From Rehmannia glutinosa (lineage: Eukaryota > Streptophyta > Magnoliopsida > Lamiales > Orobanchaceae): a stretch of 64,000 nt of DNA. The DNA lies in the NCBI GenBank assembly GCA_016081115.2, contig CM071929.1:682001-746000 (forward strand), given 5' to 3'. The notes under the pieces are model-generated. The model did no database searches. It saw nothing but the letters and a program-made list of their open reading frames with translations, and was not told the DNA's origin. The position numbers and the translations under genes were made by a program. Shown here piece by piece: positions 33,132 through 44,268 of the stretch (position 1 is the stretch's first letter; each line of letters starts with the position of its first letter).

Positions 33132-33756
33132 TGATTGCGACCCCAATCAATCTCTCGAATCCTTCGATAGAAGGTTGCTATTTTCTTTGCTTTCAAAGGC
33201 AAAAATCGGTGTGTCCTTGTTTGGAGCCGTCTCGTCTCTATTTATACTCTTGTTGGGCCAAACCTAAGTAATTAATCGCCAAAATCTAACTTTCCCGCAC
33301 AGACGCACGGGCCATGCGCTTATGCACGACCAGCCCGTGCGTCAGGCCGTAAGAAACTTCTCATCATGAATTGACGCACAGGTCGTGCGTCCAAGCACGA
33401 CCAGCCCGTGCGTCCTTGCGAAGCTAGAATCCTTCAGTTGTGTGCATGCACGGGTCATGCCTATGAGCACGAGTTGCCCATGCGTGGCCATATTTCGCCT
33501 GATTCGTCTGATCTCTTCTCGGTTTAACTCCAAACTTCATGTATTCGCTCGATTCTTGATGGTTCTTTGTCGCAATGCTCCGATTTGCACTAAAAGTGCT
33601 ACAAATATCGTTTAATTCCTACAAAACAAGCAAAGCGTAATATTTTTTCCACTTTATAAGAACATGGCCCATTTTACTCAATTATTACATGCATATCAAC
33701 TTATTCTACCCACAATTATGCCCAAATTACATGCAAAACTCACACTAATCACTTTG

Positions 33757-35249
33757 TCTTACGCCTGCTCATATAGAGTTTTAGCACCATCCATCTCGTG
33801 CGCCCTACGTTTTTTTTTTGGACGGAGTGGAGTGTAGGAGTTCAAAAGCAAGAATGGCAAAGTGTCGATTATAAGTTGCCCCGGTACAAAAACACCTTGA
33901 TTTTTTTAACCACCGATTGAAGCACTTTCTTCAACCGATTGACAATCGTTTTAGAGATAATCTTGTAGAGGACGGAACACAAACTAATCGGAGATAATCG
34001 ATGGTAGACTAGGATTTTTAAGCTTGGGTAACAATAATGATTTCATTAACTTCTTTGGTCGTCGCCCAAGTTAAGGACATTAAGGCGCAGCTTGAGTCAC
34101 TTTCTCTTAATGGGCGTCGCTGATTTTGGAAAAAAATGGCATGGAAGCCATCCACGCCAGTGCTTTATACGGTCCAAGCTCATGTTGCCTTCCCAATTTC
34201 TTCTTCGGTGAAGGGGCATCCAACCAAATTTTTTCATCTGGGGAAAAAGCCTGTTTATCCACCCCATCCACAATATTACATCGATATCCGTAGTAGTAGG
34301 TTTGCCACTCGAAAACAAAGATGAGAAGAAGTCGAGACATGACACACAATATCTTCAAACTTTGAAATACATTCATTGTGCAATGTTACTAAGCTAGTAA
34401 TGAGGTTATTTTGGCGTCGAGCATTCACTTTAGAATGAAAAATTTGGTTTTGCGATCCCCTTTCTTTTATCCAATCAACTCTTGCCCTTTGTTTTCAAAA
34501 TATCTCGCTCTATCTTCAAGCCAATAAATCTCATCCTCCAATTTCTTGATATCATCCATGAGGTGGCCCGACTCAGAGAGCAATACAATTTATCAAGTTC
34601 CATCGTTTTGAGCCGCAATGCCTCCGCCACCTTTGAATTTTCCTACAGTTCCAAGAGAGAGCTTATCCTTACACTTCGAGAGTTTTTGTGTGATATTAGC
34701 GAAGGGGAGTCCTGGACCTATTTGTTGCTTCATTAGCCTCCTCCCACTCCCCGAAAGGATCGATGAAAACTCCTCTCCCTAATCTAAAAAGAGTTCAAAT
34801 CGGAATAATTTTATTCCTTTAAATACACAAGTAGGAGAAGCCATCCCCTTCAAATTTAGAAAAATAGGCATGTGATCGATCTAGATAATGGAAGATGTTG
34901 CGTTACGGCATCACTAAACAAAGCCATGCCACTCCATATTGCAAATAAATCTATCAAGTCTTGCGTGTATGTTCTCCAACACAACCCGTTTATTATTCCA
35001 GGTAAATTAGTGACCACGAAAATTTATATCGAGAGGCTACAATCATCTATCGGCGTTTCGTTAAAATCTCCCCGCACACCCACGACATGTTGAATTGAAA
35101 TTTAAGACGACTAAGGAGTGTCAAGTGTGGTAATTACGTTGGTGGATTTTTAGATGTCCGTATATGCTGTGAAGCGCGCCGTTGCCGGAAGAATCACGAT
35201 AATTGCATCAATGTGTCCGTGGAAAAAGATTTAATGTCCACGGACCAAT
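33757..35249 (-). pseudogene. LINE ORF2 fragment 2: endonuclease end to RT start
   Basis: Minus-strand text in broken frames gives the end of the endonuclease domain (FTWNNKR near 35000, RLDRFICNMEWHG near 34940, DHMPIFSKFEG near 34860), a linker with GDRKTKFFILKVNARRQNN (near 34400-34470), then RT blocks: FTEEEIGKATW (near 34205), and RLVCVLYKIISKTIVNRLKK (near 33930-33990). This is the usual order in plant L1 ORF2. It is cut by a hAT element on one side and by the solo LTR on the other. Confidence 0.85.
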
Positions 35250-35257
35250 CATCCATC

Positions 35258-36037
35258 CAGGGACGAAGGGGTTAGGGGGCCAAGGGGGGCACTGGGCCCC
35301 CGGGATTTTTAAAAAAATCGGGGTATATTTGTCTTTTCATATATATCATTAATAAAAATAAATAAAAAATAAAAAAGCCCACTTACGATAGTGATAGCCA
35401 TTACCCACAAGCCACAACCCACATTGTTAAAACCTGTCCAAAAATTGAAAAACTCGTCCCCAACTCTTGACCAATCCCCATTGAAGAAGAATTGAAGAAA
35501 GCATACCAAGTAGCAATCGTTGGTTACCAACATGTATAGTTGTTTCTTTAAGCTATATTAGTTTTTATTTTTTTCCGCATTTTCTTAGATAATGGAACGA
35601 TTTTTTAGAAGAGTACCATTTATTATCGAGGAATCGTCATCATCATCAATGTACCTACAATTGTTCGACTTCAAGAACCAACAAGTCAAGATAAAGTTTT
35701 ATCAAGCCAAGATGCTTTTGAGGTTGATATGAAAAATCTTCCAAGTGATCCAGGACTAAGACCTAACATAATGAGTTATCCATCCGACTTAATTGAAAAA
35801 TCTTACCAATGAAGCTATTATGAAACGATTTCAAAATATGAAAAATAGAAGAGAAATGTTATGACATGTTCATGTAATTGTATTATGTTATTTCTTTTTA
35901 AATATTAACATGTAATTGAATATGACTTTATTAAAACTGGTAACTATTTATAGTGTTATTTTTAGAATTGATGTATTGTATTTTATTTTTACACTAATGT
36001 TAGTTGGCCCCCCTACGTAGAATTCCCGCTTCACACG
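35258..36037 (+). mobile_element. hAT element remnant with transposase N-terminal scrap
   Basis: A 780-bp insertion flanked by a perfect 8-bp duplication CATCCATC (35250-35257, 36038-36045). The left end is CAGGGACGAAGGGG; the right end is more diverged. Inside, 35592 onward reads MERFFRRVPFIIEESSSSS and then, after a frameshift, MKNLPSDPGLRPNIMSYPSD (about 35729-35790). That is the start of TTF-type zinc finger/hAT-dimerisation transposases, so the element is an internally deleted derivative of an autonomous hAT. Confidence 0.85.
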
Positions 36038-36045
36038 CATCCATC

Positions 36046-36259
36046 CATAAAAGCATAAGCCCCCACTACATCTCACGCAATCGACCACAAAATTCGCAGC
36101 CAAACCTAATGACACACGGATAAAATCTGCCTTCAAGGTAGGCAATCTAGTTTTCGACAAAAAAACCAGATTGGGGGAATGATCACGAACAAGAGTTCGT
36201 AAACAACGGAGCGTGCAAGTATTCCCCAATCTTTGCACGTTCCAGCTGAGGCGCCTCAT
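36046..36259 (-). pseudogene. LINE ORF2 fragment 1: endonuclease N-terminus
   Basis: On the minus strand from ATG at 36259 it reads MRRLSWNVQRLGN, then RCLRTLVRDHSPNLVFLSK, FIRVSLGLAANFVVDC and GGLCFYGWM. These are the first blocks of the apurinic/apyrimidinic-type endonuclease of plant L1 elements. Skipping the hAT insertion and one copy of its duplication continues into the next fragment without a gap. Confidence 0.88.
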
Positions 36260-36960
36260 TGTTGTTGGCGGGCCTATCTAGTAGACGCCGCCAATTTTAT
36301 AGTGGAATTGGAGGGAAAGAAATGATGCCAAACATAGAGGTCTCATTTTTACTAAATTCAGGATCATTAAAAGGGTCGTATTCTAGCTACTTGACTTCAG
36401 CAATACGTATTATTTGGAAGGGTGATTGCATTGCTGCATCACATTCTAATACTTTTGTTGAAAATGAAATGGTTACACTAAGCATCGTCATGGAACTACA
36501 AAGGTAGTGATGGAGTTGGATAGGAAATTGGAGCTTCAATGATATTTTACTTCAGATTCACAATTTTTTCGCACCTTTTTTCCTTTTGTGTAACAACACC
36601 CAATAAGGGTGTAGTGATTAGGTCAAGATCCCCAACATGTATATTAAAGAAAAAAGGTTCAGATATAAACTATTATATTTTTTGGCAAAATTAACAAGAA
36701 TCTATACTACTATGGCGCTAACAAACTAAAAAAACTATACAAATGAATCAATGCATTTTCCTCGTCATTCTAATATAGGGAACCCTAACTGATCTATTCT
36801 ACTAGCTCCAATCACCAAACGGCGAATCTGTTGAAGGTGGAAAACAGCTAAAGTTGGAGATATACACCTTATGGAAGTGAGAACTAGCCATATTTTTAGA
36901 GAAGAAATTCAACTCCAGATCACTTAGCAAATATGGCCGTGGAAAAAAGGTCAACACTGT
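36260..36960. other. LINE 5' flank, nothing further recognised
   Basis: Possibly the region upstream of LINE ORF2. No ORF1 text was found here. Confidence 0.4.
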
Positions 36961-36968
36961 GTTTTAAT

Positions 36969-37170
36969 TTTGGCTTAATTGCAAAATTGGTCCACTTATT
37001 TATGGGTCTGGCAATATTGGTACACTAATTAAAAAAAATCGCACATTGAGGACAAATTTGCTCAGAAAATTGATTTTTCGCCGGAAATTCGCATGTGTCG
37101 GTCACGTGAGCCCTAAAATTGGGGATTTCCGGTCTATTTTGGTGAGGTGGCAAGTGAGGATCTTTGTTGG
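36969..37170. mobile_element. single end of the Mutator-like MITE family
   Basis: GGCTTAATTGCAAAATTGG at about 36972 and GGCAATATTGGTACAC repeat the pattern of the element at 19562. The opposite end was not found, so this is a truncated or rearranged copy. Confidence 0.45.
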
Positions 37171-38009
37171 ACAAAGAATGATGACTCAATACTTGTGTGG
37201 AAAATATTAATTAATTAACTAACTTAAATTTTGTGACTCATTGCTTATGTGGATAAAACTGTTAATTCAATGTCATCTTTTATGCGTATGAATTTTTTTT
37301 TACACTTTATGTATAATTAATTAAATGTAAATTAATTATAAGTTAATTTTTTAATACCAATTAAATTATTTATAAGTGTAAAAATTAACACTGATTATTT
37401 TAAACAGTAAGAAAATAAATTAGAAATAAACTCAGTTTTAAATTAAGCAAATTAATTAATTATTAATAGAATAAAAATAAATTATTAATTAGAAATTTAA
37501 ATTTTCAAAATATATTACCTTTTATTTTAATTAACTAGACAAATTTAGTTGCATTAATCTTGATTAACAAAAAACAATTAATCAACTATCACCACCATTG
37601 CCCCAACCTGCCGAACCACGACCACATAACCCACTTGCCGTATCACCACCGCCGGAAATCATAGCAAAGCCTCAAAATCTGCTCACTCAACATTGAATAC
37701 GAAGATCTGCACTTCCAAACACTAATCAGTCGTCGAATAAATCAGTTGCACCACTACATCGACGAAGCAGTCAACAGAAATTCCTTTTAGGGTTTGAGGG
37801 CTAGCTTCAATAAAATTGGGGAAAATGACCACCGTGACCGGGCGAAATTAGTCGAAGGAGAGAAACGTCGTAATATCTCTGGTGACGGTGGGTACGAGGA
37901 GGGGGCGCCGCCGCCGCAATGGGTCTTCAAGGAGCGAACAAAAAGTGTATTTTTTTCAAATTCAAACATGACATTTTTCTTGTGTATGAGAGTGTTTCTG
38001 ATGGGAGGC
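37171..38009. other. AT-rich then GC-richer spacer, nothing recognised
   Basis: 37200-37560 is strongly AT-rich. 37590-37990 is richer in GC with open stretches on both strands (for example 37794-38081) but no recognised domain. It lies directly before the gypsy LTR. Confidence 0.4.
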
Positions 38010-38394
38010 TGTAAGACCCCGCGTCTTGACAACTTGGAATCGTCACCTTTACGGTACTTGATTATTATCCGGTCTATTTAATTTATGTTTAAATTTTGTA
38101 TGTGCAATTTTGATAGTGATTTTCCTAAGTAACTTATCATTCATTTAATTATATTTGGCTATAATATATATTGGTATTTATTTTTGTGTGTTAAAAGTAA
38201 TTTCTTAGAATATATATATCACGTTTAGTGATTGACTAGAAGGCTCTTAGTGGATAATTATGGGCTTGGAACCAATTTTTGGTTATTTGACAACAAGAAA
38301 GCCACGACTGTACGTGTGTATGTAATAGCCAATCAAATCCTCTGCATGAAAGTAAATAAAGATAATTATACACGTGGGTGATAACGGATGTATT

Positions 38395-41140
38395 TTTTTA
38401 AATAAATGCGAAATATTATTAAAAAGAAAAATGAAGAAAGAGCACAACAATGTAAGCAAGCTAGCTTTAAAATAAAGGTCTCATTAAAACTTATCAAAGT
38501 AAAACCGAACCTTTGATAGGCAAAAGAGTTCCCATAAAAGAAACACCAAAAACAACCTTAAAAACGCAATCTAAATGATGGACGTCTACATTTCAGAGGA
38601 TTTTCGAGTGACACTGTCATTTATTATTTTTGCATGTGCTTGATTATCATCCTGAAGGTCTGATGTGTCATGTGGAATATCGGCCCAGGCTCCTCGGGCC
38701 ACAATTTCCATAGCCTTCATAGCTTGTGAGGAATCAGCTGAGTGAACGACAAGCGGAGTAGTTGAGGAGTCGCCTAACCTGGTCATTAAAGCTTCCAATT
38801 TATCTGCATCAATTTGATCTTCTTCATCCGCCATATCTGACCAACGTTTCCCGGGAGAGCGGCCATAACCTTGAACCCCTCAGACGGATCGTTGGAGCTA
38901 AGGACAAAATCATTTCGAATAAGACTATTAGAAACATTTTCTATTGTACATTGCAAATTAGCTTGTTCATGTTCATCCAATTTTGTTGCAATTACCGAAT
39001 CCTCAATAACCATTGCGGAAACATATTGTTGAGGTTGATAAAGTTGGCCCCTGTTATCATGCAAGCTTTCTTGTATTCCATTATTTCCATTTTTTCCATC
39101 CACATCAGTAGAAAAAATCGAAGCAGGAGAGATTATATTATCTGGGCGATTTGTTTCCATAATTTCTCCTTCTTCCAATAAATTATCTCCCGTAAAATCC
39201 GACCCACTGACCAAGTTATCACCCACAAAATCGTCCATATCCATATTCTGAAAAGAGGAAATATTATGCCCAAATATATTATCCATATTTTTTGAATCCG
39301 AATTGCCTCCCTTAATTATCCGACCTGCTTCTTGAGCCAAAAAAATAGGAGAGCTCTCAACTGTCAAATTAATAGGCTTAATGGCGTCCAGGTTGATAAG
39401 TTTACAAGCCTCCTTATCTTTAGGACTAGATATTGGTAAGTCCAATGTAAAAGCCATGTGGTCTTGACCCTCAAATGATTGTGACAAAGCATCCACTGCC
39501 ATATTGAAGATTGGTGGTCCCAAGAGACAAACATTAGTGCTATTTAAAGTATTATCAAGCCCATGTGTATCACATAATTTAATTCCATGCGTATGATTCT
39601 CCTTCTCAATGGCCGACACTGTGGGATTGGAGTGAGAGGTACACTTTGACAATTTATTACTTTTGTAGGGAATAATATCCTCTTTTTCAAGGCCATCCCT
39701 ATCATGCGCACTTTTATCTGCGGTATTGTCCTTAAGAGCATTTAAAATATTAAAAGCTCCTTCACTCTTGTCCCTGCATGATTTTTTTTCCTTATCACCC
39801 AAGTGGGTCGCACTTTCCAATAAAATATGCCCACCATCCACTAACTCCGATTTCGAGGCAGAAATTATTTCCATGAGCTGGCTTTCTTCATCCAACGGCT
39901 CGATCACTTCCTTGGCAAGGATGGAAAATTGATTGGCAGATGAATCTTCAATATTAGAATAAGAGGTTTCGAAATAGGTATGTTTCGATTTTTTGGCCAA
40001 GTTCAAAAGGTCCTTAGAAATAACTCCCGTTTCTTTTGCTCCTTTCTTATTAACCATAATCCAAGCGGGGTTATTAGAGCCAGCTTTTTTACCACCATGA
40101 TTCGAATTACCATTAGGGTTCGAATTAGGGTTTCCACCATTTAAGTTTTTGGAATTCTCTCTTTCGCCCCTTAACTTCTCAATATCTCCAACTTGCCCCT
40201 TTGAGATATGACCCTCCAAACCTCCTTGAGTTGTTGGACGCCTAACAGGCGGTGGTGGCTTAGCTTTGTTGCCATTCATGTAGCAGTCCTCCAAACTATG
40301 ACCAATATGCTTGCAGAATTTACAATAAGGAGGGATTCTTTCATAAACGATTTTCTGAGTGTGTTTAGTATCCCCGAACCTCAAAACAATCTCCTCAATA
40401 CGTTCTTTTTCGAGATCTAATTCGATGCAAACTCTAGCAAATGCGAGCCTTGTTTTACGCGCTGTTGGAGTATCCACTTGAAGGGGGCTGCCCAATTCCT
40501 TAGCAATGGCAAATAAAGCATGATAATCAAAAAATTGAATAGGCAAACCTGGAAGTTTGATCCAAACAGGTGCCAAGGGTGCTTCCATTTTAGGATTAAA
40601 AGTTGGCGTCCATTTGAGTATACGCATTGGACAGGCCCCGAGAAACCAAATCGTCCCCATCCAAAGGTGATTGTAGTCTTCTTCCATCTGAAGCTTGATA
40701 ACGATATGGGACTGATTAGCAAAACTCCAAGAAAAAGGGCCCTTGATTCCCAAAGATGAGAGACCTTTGGCGATTGCGGACACATGAGGAATGGCAAAAG
40801 AAAATTTTCCAATCAAGGTAAGTCTCCAAGCTGCTTCGAGACGATCTATCTCCGTAGAAGAAAACTCAGAACTTTATGTCCTTCTTCATTATCTGTTGTG
40901 CCAATTGGAATGATATTCTTGGGATCGAATGAGAGATTAATCTGGCTCGAAGAAGAGCCAGCAACATTTGCATAAGATTTCGGAGGGATATTAGAAGAAT
41001 CATGACCATCCGGAGGAGAAACGGGGACAGCCATGAATAACCCCCTTAGTGGACTATTTCGATTGGGTCAACCCATTTTTCCTGGAGAAAAAAAAAAAAA
41101 AAAAAAAATAGAATCTTAATTTCTTAATTTCCTGTCATTT
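38395..41140 (-). mobile_element. ORF1-only L1-like LINE
   Basis: Inserted in LTR 1: LTR 2 has GATGTATT joined to ATAAGCCAAG (about 49103-49120), whereas here 2.75 kb separate the two. On the minus strand there is an A-rich 5' area (T/A run 41089-41108), ORF1 (41034-38586), about 190 bp of 3' UTR, and an A-rich end (plus-strand T run 38394-38399). There is no room for ORF2. It resembles the half-LINE arrangement known from mammalian HAL1, but an internal deletion of a full LINE is equally possible. Confidence 0.78.
38586..41034 (-). pseudogene. LINE ORF1 protein (DUF4283 and CCHC zinc knuckle)
   Basis: The minus strand opens at 41034 (MAVPVSPPDG, then PKSYANVAG), shifts frame near 40850, and then runs open for 676 codons (40816-38786). 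The frame shifts once more near 38820 into a tail ending at 38586. In the long frame, residues 1-150 match the plant DUF4283 nucleic-acid-binding domain (FLGACPMRILKWTPTFNP, PVWIKLPGLPIQFF). A C-x2-C-x4-H-x4-C knuckle follows at residues 165-178 (C165, C168, H173, C178). The remainder is Asn/Ser/Asp-rich and low in order. The protein would coat LINE RNA. With only two frameshifts it is the best-preserved mobile-element ORF in the window. Confidence 0.88.
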
Positions 41141-41539
41141 AATTATTATGAGCCAAGACTTTGCCAACTTATATATAATTAATTCTACTAACAGATTGAT
41201 TGGTAAAACAAAAAAAAAAAAAGAAAAAAAGAAAAAGAGAAAGAGAAAGGCTAACAAGAACGGAAAAAGAAAGGTGAGTGGCTCATGCTTAATTTTCTCT
41301 TCAAGCATGTTATATATTCCTTTGAAATATATTGTTGATGTATTATCCTGCTTTCATTCGTTGAATAATTCTGAAAAATCAAGGTGAGATTCATTTGACT
41401 GTCAATACTTAGGCCTTATCAAGATTGGTAATTTCTGAATTTTAAGTATTGTAAATTCCTTCTTAAAGTGTGAATTTGGTATGTTATTGTGTTTATTTGT
41501 AATTTAAAGGTTTGTCAATTAGGAGGTTAGTAATGACTG

Positions 41540-41589
<50 letters not shown>

Positions 41590-43063
41590 GAAGCATAGAG
41601 GTTAATTATTATTTAAAGCTATAGAGGTTAATTATTATTTAAAGCTACAATTAAAAATAAAATAGAATTCCTTGATGAAACTAATAAAACTGGAATTGTG
41701 TTATTATGTGGGTGGACCTATCAATCTGTGAGTGAGTGATTTGATTAGTTTATACAAATAAAGAGATTTATACTTTAATTAGAAGGGTAATGCTGTATAG
41801 CGTATTATTAATATTAATCATAAGTAGACTACTGGGATGATGCCTTCTAACCAGAATGGGAGAAATAATTTGTAGTTTAGTATAACACTCAATTTTGGAT
41901 TATGGAAGTAATTTTATTATTTTACAAAATTACCTAATTTAAATTCTAATTGTTAATAGTTATAACCTGCAGAGCCAAGATCAACTAAACTTTTGTTGAG
42001 TTTAAAATTAAAATAAGTAAATGAATAAATATAATTAAGTGAATATCTAATTTTTATTTTAATCAAATAGAAATCATACATAAAATAATATATTGTTTTT
42101 CGTAGAAGCCCGGCAAGTAGGATTTTGCATCCGACACATCATTAAAGTGACATCGGAGTTAAAGGTGGGCAAAATATTATTTCTCTAAAGAAAATAGGTT
42201 TGCTTTTAATTTCATTCGTTGTTGCACGTCTTCATGATATCTATCATTTTATTTATAATTTAGTGGTCAATGAAAACATAAACTAATATTCATAGTTGAA
42301 TTTATATCTGGCATTGTGACTGGTGTAATGTTTGACTTGGGACTTTGGATATATAAATATCATTTGACAACAATATTGGCTGACTGAGTCCATTTCGGCG
42401 TAGGTAGGTTAGACAACGGATCGAACAGGTTGCCTGTGATCCTTGTTTGACTACCCATTTGCCTACTCCCACTTTCGGGTCGGGCCGGAGACGGCGACAG
42501 AACTTGGGTCGTAGAACGGTATATTCCGGAATATGACGATCTCTGGGTAAAAGCCCATAGCTAAAGAGACGTCGAGCCAACTGGGAGGGATAAGGTGATT
42601 GGGCTTCGGCCAAAATACTGTTAGGAGTTATAAGGAGAACGAAAGATGCGTTCGATCAATACATATCCTACGTTTCGTTCACGGATCGACTGATTGATGA
42701 TCGATGATTGACAAACTGATCTGGAATCAATCATTTACTAAAATCGAATATCTAATAAATTATTGTTGCTTTTGTTCTAAGGGGTGATCACTTTGTGAAT
42801 GTTTGTTTATTGTTTGTGCATCATGAAATCATAAAATAAAATTATTTTCTTAATGTGCATTCCACTTCCCCACTCTTTGGGCTCGTTTAGCTCACCCCAC
42901 GTTTTGTTTCCTCTTTTTCTTTAAACATTTTGAAGGTAAGAACTATGAAAATAAGCGAGACCGACACAGATCGCGAGTAACATTAGTTGAAAGCTATGAG
43001 TGTTCTCTTAAGCCATGTTATGACTTGTACATATTTTTGTTATGTCCTGCGAGGAATGACTTG

Positions 43064-43106
<43 letters not shown>

Positions 43107-43292
43107 TTGAAGTCGGGTTCGTACTTGGACTTAGATTGTATTTTGGTTTGTTATAATAAGTGTTGTAAGTTCGAACTAAATATTCGAGAAGAATTTGGCT
43201 TGTATGATTATAATGGTTTGTAATGACTATTTTATATTATTATTATTATAGTTTACCTTTCTATATCTCATACGTTGGGCGTGTGATTAGAG

Positions 43293-43303
43293 TGGTATCG
43301 AGC
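43293..43303 (+). other. gypsy primer-binding site, first copy
   Basis: TGGTATCGAGC, near match to the initiator methionine tRNA primer site TGGTATCAGAGC. The same motif follows LTR 2 at 51236-51246. Confidence 0.7.
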
Positions 43304-43552
43304 TTGGGTGTGAAATAGGTTACACCTAAGCCAACCGAGGATAGGATTTTCCTTTGTGGAATTGGGTACCCGACTAGACCCCAAGATCGAAGTGTTGAAT
43401 TAGGATATGACCACTGAAGATTTCATATAGGGTTACGTGAGTGATAAGTTATGACTTGTGCCTTACATCTTTACTTTTTCCGCTAATTCTTTGATTATGA
43501 TCTAATAAGGGTTTATTGTGTAGGAACGAATCCATATACACATTTGGATTGC

Positions 43553-43947
43553 ATGGAACACATACATTACCTTGAAAACTTAGTGCAATTTTATACGGAT
43601 CAGAGTGAGGAATTTCTGGTGTTGTTCCACCAGCAACAACAATATACAAATCTGGGACCGAGCTAAATTTGACGCATGAGGTGATAAATGCAATGATAGT
43701 TCAACTCAATCAACGGACCCTACAAGCGGTGAATATGCAAATCATGAGAGAACAAGAAATGCAGATCATTCGGGCACGAGTGATCGATCTCTGCACTGCC
43801 GTTATAGGAGCTACTCATCCAATAGCTTCATTTTCACCACTCTATGGGAAACCGAGGACCGAGAATGAAGAACATTTTGGCCGAGTCCAACCTGCAGGCG
43901 AGGATTTTGTAATGTGGGAGATAGCCCACAGCAGGGGGTTATTGTAA
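43553..43947 (+). pseudogene. small leader ORF upstream of gypsy gag, copy 1
   Basis: Between primer site and gag lies text that recurs three times (also 51501-51755 and 53827-54144). From ATG it reads MEHIHYLENLVQFYTDQSE, then LNLTHEVINAMIVQLNQRT and QIMREQEMQIIRARVIDL: Glu/Gln-rich and probably helical or coiled-coil. Here it is frameshifted near 43650 and continues to 43947. It is separate from gag, which begins at 44269. I do not recognise a family. Confidence 0.55.
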
Positions 43948-44268
43948 TTGATCCATAGATCGTATGGATCATAGGGTTGTGTAGATATTTTGATTTGTGG
44001 ACTGTTAGGGACACCTATGTATATAGTTTAGTATGGGCATGTAAGCGTAGCACTAGCCACAGGAACACAAAGACACATTTTCCTCATCGGTCTTTGTTTT
44101 GGTATGTAACCTTGCTGTAAATAACTAAAATGTATAATATATGTGTGTGAATGGCATGATGTTTTTTTTCTCTTTTGTTGATGGTGTTCTTTTGTTATTA
44201 TGATTCATACAATAATTTAAATTTTATCCTTTGAGTACATTCATTGTAATTTTCTTGTTTTAGTATAA

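Larger units (their letters stand above)
26724..33751 (-). mobile_element. solo gypsy LTR, split by a nested element
   Basis: An Athila-related LTR begins TGTTCGCC at 26724, is interrupted at 27464, resumes at 33137 and ends ...CTAATCA at 33751. Its own length is about 1.36 kb. Likely target duplications are CTATG (26719-26723) and CTTTG (33752-33756), one mismatch. Removing it rejoins the LINE reading (AAAG followed by TAGAATGGGATTTTG on the minus strand). No internal region of its own remains, so it is a solo LTR, the usual product of recombination between two LTRs. Confidence 0.75.
38010..43282 (+). repeat. gypsy LTR 1, containing a LINE
   Basis: Starts TGTAAGACC like 48759 and runs to just before the primer site at 43293. 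Without the LINE (38395 to about 41140) it is about 2.5 kb, as is LTR 2. Two TA microsatellites (41546-41583 and 43067-43103) lie in it; both are shorter in LTR 2. The exact 3' end is uncertain by about 15 bp. Confidence 0.85.

Noticed and set aside
28538..33488. CRISPR-like array of palindromic repeats
   Set aside because: Units are few, unevenly spaced and variable, lie within retrotransposon LTRs in a plant genome, and have no constant repeat with unique spacers.
37794..38081. 95-codon plus-strand frame overlapping an 81-codon minus frame
   Set aside because: No domain is recognised, and the plus frame runs into the gypsy LTR. It could be the edge of a host exon, but nothing supports that.
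41546..41583. TA dinucleotide run as a regulatory site
   Set aside because: It is a simple microsatellite of differing length in the two gypsy LTRs; nothing supports a function.
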